A stretch of 64,000 nt of DNA from an uncultured Alphaproteobacteria bacterium. Lineage in GTDB: Bacteria; Pseudomonadota; Alphaproteobacteria; Rs-D84. The DNA lies in the NCBI GenBank assembly GCA_944393245.1, contig CALXZM010000002.1, forward strand, positions 1 to 64,000, given 5' to 3'. Each line of letters begins with the position of its first letter. The first letter of the stretch is position 1. Below, piece by piece: positions 60,292 to 64,000 of the stretch. Made by a program: the position numbers and the translations under genes. A model generated the notes under the pieces. It had not been told where the DNA came from. It worked only from the letters and a program-made list of their open reading frames with translations, and searched no databases.

Positions 60292-62007
60292 ATGTCAGAC
60301 TTTATAAAAACACAAAACTCTTTTGCAGATGGTGAAGTCGCCCCAGAATTTTTTGCACGCGATAACTTAAATGGATTATCACGTTTGGAAAATATGGACG
60401 TACTGGCGGGTGGCGGATTACAGCGCAGACGCGGATTGGAAACAGTGGCGCAATTGGATTCTGCGGCCAGATTGATTCCTTTTTCAGTCAGTGAAACAGA
60501 AAACTATATATTGGTGTTTGACGATGGGCATTTATTAATTTACAACGGTACAAATCGCATTCGTGATATACTGGCCCCATGGGAAATCACAGATGTTCCA
60601 AAAATACAATACGCACAACGTTTCGGAACCATGATTTTTGTGCATCCTGAATATCAACCATATATATTACAAAAAACAGACGGACGATTTGAATTATCAA
60701 CGTTTGAATTTGAACGAAATGATTCAAATATGAACGTCAACATACCGTTTATGAAATTTGATGATGCAAACGGCATAAAAATCACAGTAACAAAAAACGA
60801 CGCCGGGAATAATTACGCCACATTTACAACCAACAAAGCTTTTTGGAATTCAAACTGCATAGGTGAACGGTTGGTGTTAATAAACAATCAATGGGAAATA
60901 ACAGAATATGTCAGCCCAACTGTTGTTTATGCATACACAAACGGACAATATAATTTGCCAAGTGGTCCCGTGTCTGAATGGTACGAAGCAGCATTCAGCA
61001 AACGACGGGGATGGCCATGCAGTATTACTTTTCACCAGGACAGATTAGTGTTTGGTGGTTCAAAATCGTGGCCCAGTGGTCTGTGGATGTCAAAGGTTGG
61101 AAAGCATAATAATTTTGATTCCGGCACGGGTTTAGATGATGAAGCAATTTTCTTAACCCTGGTATCACAACAACGCCAGCAAATTTGCACCATTGTCAGC
61201 AGTGATAATCTGCAAATTTTGACTAATTCTGGTGAATGGGCTATTTCCAGCAAACCTTTAACCCCGTCGGTGGTTGATATAAAACAGCATACGTCTGTGG
61301 GCAGTGTTGCGACCAGATATTTACCACCACAAAAAATAGAGGGCGCAACTGTTTTTATTTCCAGCACTCAAAAAGATATTCGGGAATTGGCGTTGGATAC
61401 ATTGGGTGAAAATTATAACGCACGCGACCTGTGTACCCAGGCAAAGCATTTAATGCAAAATCCAGTGGATATGTCATATAATCCAGAAACGCGTCAATTA
61501 TTCGTCGTTATGGCAAATGGTGACATGGCCGTATTAAACCAGAATTCCGCACTGGGGATTTCTGCGTGGGCACGCTATAAAACAAATGGGCAATTTAAAT
61601 CTGTTGCAACCATAGACGGTGTAACACATGTTGTCGTCGCACGTGGAAATAATTTTTGGATGGAAAAGTTTTCATCCGATGCAATGTGTGACGCGGGACA
61701 ATACGAATTTAATTATACCGCATCTGCAATGCCACTGCGGGCATCAGGGCATAACGCACAAAAATTACGCATAAAAAAAATTAACGCACGCGTATTAAAC
61801 ACAAAAACATTATTCATAAATAATGTGCGCGCAGCATTACCAAACGATATATACAACGAACAATCACCTGGGTACAGTGGTGATGTTTCCATTAATACAT
61901 TTGGAACACAATATGACTGTATAAGCGCACCGTGGACAATTTCCAGCAACGAACAATTACCGACAACAGTTTTGTCAGTCGGTATATATGGGCGATACAT
62001 TATATAA
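60292..62007 (+). CDS. Tail nozzle (T7 gp12-like tubular protein B)
   Basis: The 571-residue protein starts with QNSFADGEVAPEFFARDNLN and GGLQRRRGLE, the hallmark of podovirus nozzle proteins (SF..GE.SP...R.D, GG..RRPG). A long beta-propeller-like region follows (FHQDRLVFGGSKSWPSGLWM, ADGEV-type loops). It forms the DNA exit tube in T7-like tails, where fibres attach. T7 gp12 has 794 residues, so this is a shortened version. Confidence 0.82.
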   Translation: MSDFIKTQNSFADGEVAPEFFARDNLNGLSRLENMDVLAGGGLQRRRGLETVAQLDSAARLIPFSVSETENYILVFDDGHLLIYNGTNRIRDILAPWEITDVPKIQYAQRFGTMIFVHPEYQPYILQKTDGRFELSTFEFERNDSNMNVNIPFMKFDDANGIKITVTKNDAGNNYATFTTNKAFWNSNCIGERLVLINNQWEITEYVSPTVVYAYTNGQYNLPSGPVSEWYEAAFSKRRGWPCSITFHQDRLVFGGSKSWPSGLWMSKVGKHNNFDSGTGLDDEAIFLTLVSQQRQQICTIVSSDNLQILTNSGEWAISSKPLTPSVVDIKQHTSVGSVATRYLPPQKIEGATVFISSTQKDIRELALDTLGENYNARDLCTQAKHLMQNPVDMSYNPETRQLFVVMANGDMAVLNQNSALGISAWARYKTNGQFKSVATIDGVTHVVVARGNNFWMEKFSSDAMCDAGQYEFNYTASAMPLRASGHNAQKLRIKKINARVLNTKTLFINNVRAALPNDIYNEQSPGYSGDVSINTFGTQYDCISAPWTISSNEQLPTTVLSVGIYGRYII

Positions 62008-62025
62008 AAACAAAAGGAAAATAAA

Positions 62026-62373
62026 ATGGGACAATTAATATCTGATGTTACATCTGTGCTAGATTCGCGCGATTCCAAAAAAGAGGCTGAAAACGAACGC
62101 CAAAAAATATTGGCCGATATGGCAGCCGATGAACGCGAAAAAACAAATCTGGTAAAAAAAACACTGGCCACACAGCGGGCAAAATACGGTGCATCTGGCG
62201 TAAACGGAAACAGTTTAAGCACAGGCGCGGTTTTAAAAAGGCTGAAATCCGAAACGGAACAACCATACAAAGAAAAACGACAGGCCAATGCAGAAAAACT
62301 GCGTAAAGTGAAATCGAATAAGCCTAATTTGTTACAATTACTGTTGGATAAATTTGATGATTTGGTCAGTTAG
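62026..62373 (+). CDS. Small helical protein of the tail region
   Basis: The 115-residue protein is mostly charged helix (DSKKEAENERQKILADMAAD, KREKTNL-like), with a short glycine/serine link (KYGASGVNGNSLSTG) resembling N-termini of podovirus internal or injection proteins. AAAAGGAAA precedes the ATG. It lies where T7 encodes internal virion proteins but is far shorter than any of gp13-gp16. Confidence 0.55.
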   Translation: MGQLISDVTSVLDSRDSKKEAENERQKILADMAADEREKTNLVKKTLATQRAKYGASGVNGNSLSTGAVLKRLKSETEQPYKEKRQANAEKLRKVKSNKPNLLQLLLDKFDDLVS

Positions 62374-62378
62374 TTAAA

Positions 62379-62981
62379 ATGCTGGACGATTTTTATAAAT
62401 TCTTGGACATGTGGAACAGTGTGTTGGGATTCCACACACCGGCACATCATTATAAAATTATGGAATTTCTGGTTTCTGTGTGGCAAACACATCCAAAACG
62501 CGGGTTATTGACGGCATTTCGGCATTCAGGAAAATCAACCGTGGTCGGAATATTCGCCGCATGTGTTTTACATCTGTGTCCGGAAACCAGAATCCTGATT
62601 TTGTCCGCGGAAAGCGGCCTGGCGGCGCGAATGGTTTCGCACATTCGACACATATTGGAAAACCACCCAGATTGTATCGATTTGGTGCCTAAAACAAAAA
62701 AAGAATGGGCGCACGACAGAATTACTGTCAACCGCCCAATCGGTATACGCGAACCATCCGTAATTTGCCAGGGCATCCATGGAAATATAACTGGATTACG
62801 CGCAGATTTAATTATTTGTGATGACATAGAGGTTCCCAATACCAGCAACACCGCACAAAAACGTGAAACGCTGCGTGAACGACTGCGTGAATTGGATTTT
62901 ATATTATCGCCTGATGGTGCAATGATTTATATCGGCACACCACACACGATGGATACCATTTACAGAACACATGATGATTAA
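62379..62981 (+). CDS. Terminase large subunit, ATPase half only
   Basis: The packaging motor ATPase of tailed phages. This 200-residue protein has the Walker A-like FRHSGKST (47-54), the adenine-loop region near 75-95, Walker B LIICDDIE (144-151) and the coupling motif IYIGTPHT (183-190), closest in style to T7 gp19. T7 gp19 has 586 residues; the C-terminal RNase H-like nuclease that cuts DNA is absent. The gene stops at TYRTHDD-like text (IYRTHDD), four bases into a convergent gene. Either truncation during decay or a separate nuclease elsewhere could explain this. Confidence 0.8.
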   Translation: MLDDFYKFLDMWNSVLGFHTPAHHYKIMEFLVSVWQTHPKRGLLTAFRHSGKSTVVGIFAACVLHLCPETRILILSAESGLAARMVSHIRHILENHPDCIDLVPKTKKEWAHDRITVNRPIGIREPSVICQGIHGNITGLRADLIICDDIEVPNTSNTAQKRETLRERLRELDFILSPDGAMIYIGTPHTMDTIYRTHDD

Positions 62982-63652
62982 AAATTCAGCCCGTCATTAC
63001 CACTGTCATCCACGGGCTTCATCGTGGATATAAACGACCGCAACTTTTCCAACAGTTCGGTTCCAGCCTGGCCAAACATGGGCAAATATGTTTCATATTC
63101 GGGCATGTCCACCTGTAATTGTGCACGGGCCCGTTCAGACAGTGGCTGATTCAACATATCACTGGCGACTTTCCATAAATAATACGCACGATACGTTGTA
63201 TTCACAACCGCCCATTTTTCCGCCAAATCAGGACGTTCAGACAATGCAGCACGAATTGCAACCAACCATTGGTCACCAAATTTTTTGACAACATTTAATT
63301 CCTGAATACGTTCCAGACCCGCCTGGTCCGGGGTAAAGGCATCTATGCCGGCCTCTAATTCAGCCCATTCGGATGTTGTCAATGGCACTGTTGCAACCGT
63401 TTCCGCCATCAGGCCACCATATGGTAATAATTCGCGGTCAATTGAATTCATCGGTGTTTTGCCACTGCGCAAATTTTCAATATGACGTATCAGATTTTTA
63501 CCAGTGGGCAATTCACGTAATGCACGCAGAACATCATCGTCAGCCTCTGCAATAAAAACACGATTAACCGCGGCCCATCCGCCAAATATAACATGTTCCT
63601 GGCGATACAAGTTTAATAGTTTTTGTGCGACTGTGCTGGCCTTTGCTTTCAT
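62978..63652 (-). CDS. Unknown helical protein convergent to the terminase
   Basis: The 224-residue protein is entirely helical in pattern, without a signal or membrane segment (VAQKLLNLYRQEHVIFGGWA, ERPDLAEKWAVVNTTYRAYY). I recognise no family. Its last four bases overlap the terminase stop, so its arrival may have removed the terminase 3' half. Eight consecutive G on its strand lie three bases before the ATG, within the ribosome-binding site, where slippage could change expression. Confidence 0.55.
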   Translation of the reverse strand: MKAKASTVAQKLLNLYRQEHVIFGGWAAVNRVFIAEADDDVLRALRELPTGKNLIRHIENLRSGKTPMNSIDRELLPYGGLMAETVATVPLTTSEWAELEAGIDAFTPDQAGLERIQELNVVKKFGDQWLVAIRAALSERPDLAEKWAVVNTTYRAYYLWKVASDMLNQPLSERARAQLQVDMPEYETYLPMFGQAGTELLEKLRSFISTMKPVDDSGNDGLNF

Positions 63653-63676
63653 TGCCCCCCCCTGATTTGATAATAA

Positions 63677-63991
63677 TTATTCCATAACAATCATCACAAC
63701 CCTGTGCATTGTTTTGGCAAAAATCTTTTCTTCTGGTGATGAAACCTGGCCGTATATTCTGCCCTTGGAATCAGAACGAACAATGGCAATATGCGCCTTG
63801 ACTATTTCACCAGCATCCAAAGAGTTAAAATCAGAATCAATACAAACAGCCAAATCCCCAACGGACGCAGGCATATCGGAATCCGCAAAAACATATGACC
63901 GTTCCGGAATAAAACCACCCAAACGCTTTGAATTCGGACGAATTGCGTAAATGCCCTTGTGCCCTTCTAGGGAAGTGGGGGCAACAATCAT
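63677..63991 (-). CDS. S24-peptidase-like C-terminal domain, partial
   Basis: A leftward frame is open up to the window edge; the first ATG in view is at 63991, but the true start may lie beyond. The 104 visible residues (GIYAIRPNSKRLGGFIPERS, SVGDLAVCIDS, MHRVVMIVM) have the strand pattern of the S24/LexA-type peptidase domain, with NSKRLGGF in the position of the usual catalytic-serine motif. It ends 24 bases before the helical gene, in the same direction. If correct, it may be the regulator of the phage-like module. Moderate to low certainty. Confidence 0.4.
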   Translation of the reverse strand: MIVAPTSLEGHKGIYAIRPNSKRLGGFIPERSYVFADSDMPASVGDLAVCIDSDFNSLDAGEIVKAHIAIVRSDSKGRIYGQVSSPEEKIFAKTMHRVVMIVME

Positions 63992-64000
63992 GGTTTTATC

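Larger units (their letters stand above)
56486..62981 (+). mobile_element. Podovirus-like structural module (prophage remnant or GTA-like)
   Basis: Nine or ten rightward genes encode lysis, scaffold, capsid, adaptor, nozzle and terminase functions of a T7-like short-tailed particle. No replication, integration or lysogeny gene is nearby and no portal is seen. The terminase is cut to its ATPase half. Internal terminators split the module into units. The frames are otherwise intact, which argues against simple decay. Confidence 0.7.

Noticed and set aside
61713-62288. Minus-strand frame of 191 codons
   Set aside because: It lies opposite the end of the nozzle gene and the following phage gene, both with good ribosome-binding sites and homology.
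56486-64000. Complete functional T7-like prophage
   Set aside because: No portal, polymerase, integrase or full terminase is present in view; at most it is a partial or domesticated module.

Overview
The window looks like chromosome from an AT-rich, host-associated alphaproteobacterium. The evidence is a SAM-II type riboswitch (a class typical of alphaproteobacteria), the gene order frr-uppS-cdsA-rseP-bamA, LpxI for lipid A, an RNase E/G with an acidic S1-domain insert, paired VirB8-like proteins and a large ankyrin-repeat protein. Acetate kinase suggests fermentation. My guess, which is inference only, is one of the uncultured small-genome animal-associated alphaproteobacterial lineages. The genetic code is standard and all translations end at normal stops.

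Layout. (1) 1-5840 is the right end of an integrated element: serine recombinase, two HNH proteins, a hipBA-like toxin-antitoxin pair, a secreted tandem-repeat protein and a P4-type integrase. It ends in the 3' half of a tRNA-Asn gene. (2) 5841-11160 holds an ankyrin protein, metK under a SAM-II riboswitch with an unusual leader ORF, and two unknown genes. (3) 11607-25829 is a surface-glycan island: DUF1796 protein, giant multidomain glycosyltransferase, further glycosyltransferases, MsbA-type ABC transporter, a phage tail-fibre-like gene and an Mpi-like serine recombinase. A broken tatD-tcdA pair lies on its left and an intact, inverted tatD-tcdA pair on its right. (4) 25990-46007 is mostly housekeeping: tRNA-Lys, MFS transporter, ackA, M48 peptidase, recG, RNase E/G, rph, tRNA-His, tRNA-Ala, then frr-uppS-cdsA-rseP-bamA. 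Lineage-specific unknowns and RNA hairpins are interspersed. (5) 46047-48407 is an operon of a tiny lipoprotein, two VirB8-like membrane proteins and a periplasmic protein, followed by two more glycosyltransferases. (6) 50739-56461 holds UPF0102, a second tiny lipoprotein, lpxI, two beta-barrels, an rRNA/tRNA m5U methyltransferase, a candidate small RNA, a phage-repressor-like HTH gene and birA.

(7) 56486-62981 is a compact podovirus-like structural module: cell-wall hydrolase, holin-like protein, scaffold, histone-H1-like protein, major capsid protein, small accessory protein, tail adaptor, tail nozzle and a terminase. No portal is seen in the window and the terminase lacks its nuclease half. 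The module has its own promoter, a palindrome inside it, and two strong terminators before the first gene. The likely tail-fibre gene lies 42 kb away. A domesticated, gene-transfer-agent-like particle and a decaying prophage are the two main readings. I consider this the most interesting system in the window, followed by the riboswitch/leader-ORF control of metK and the candidate invertible promoter in the glycan island.
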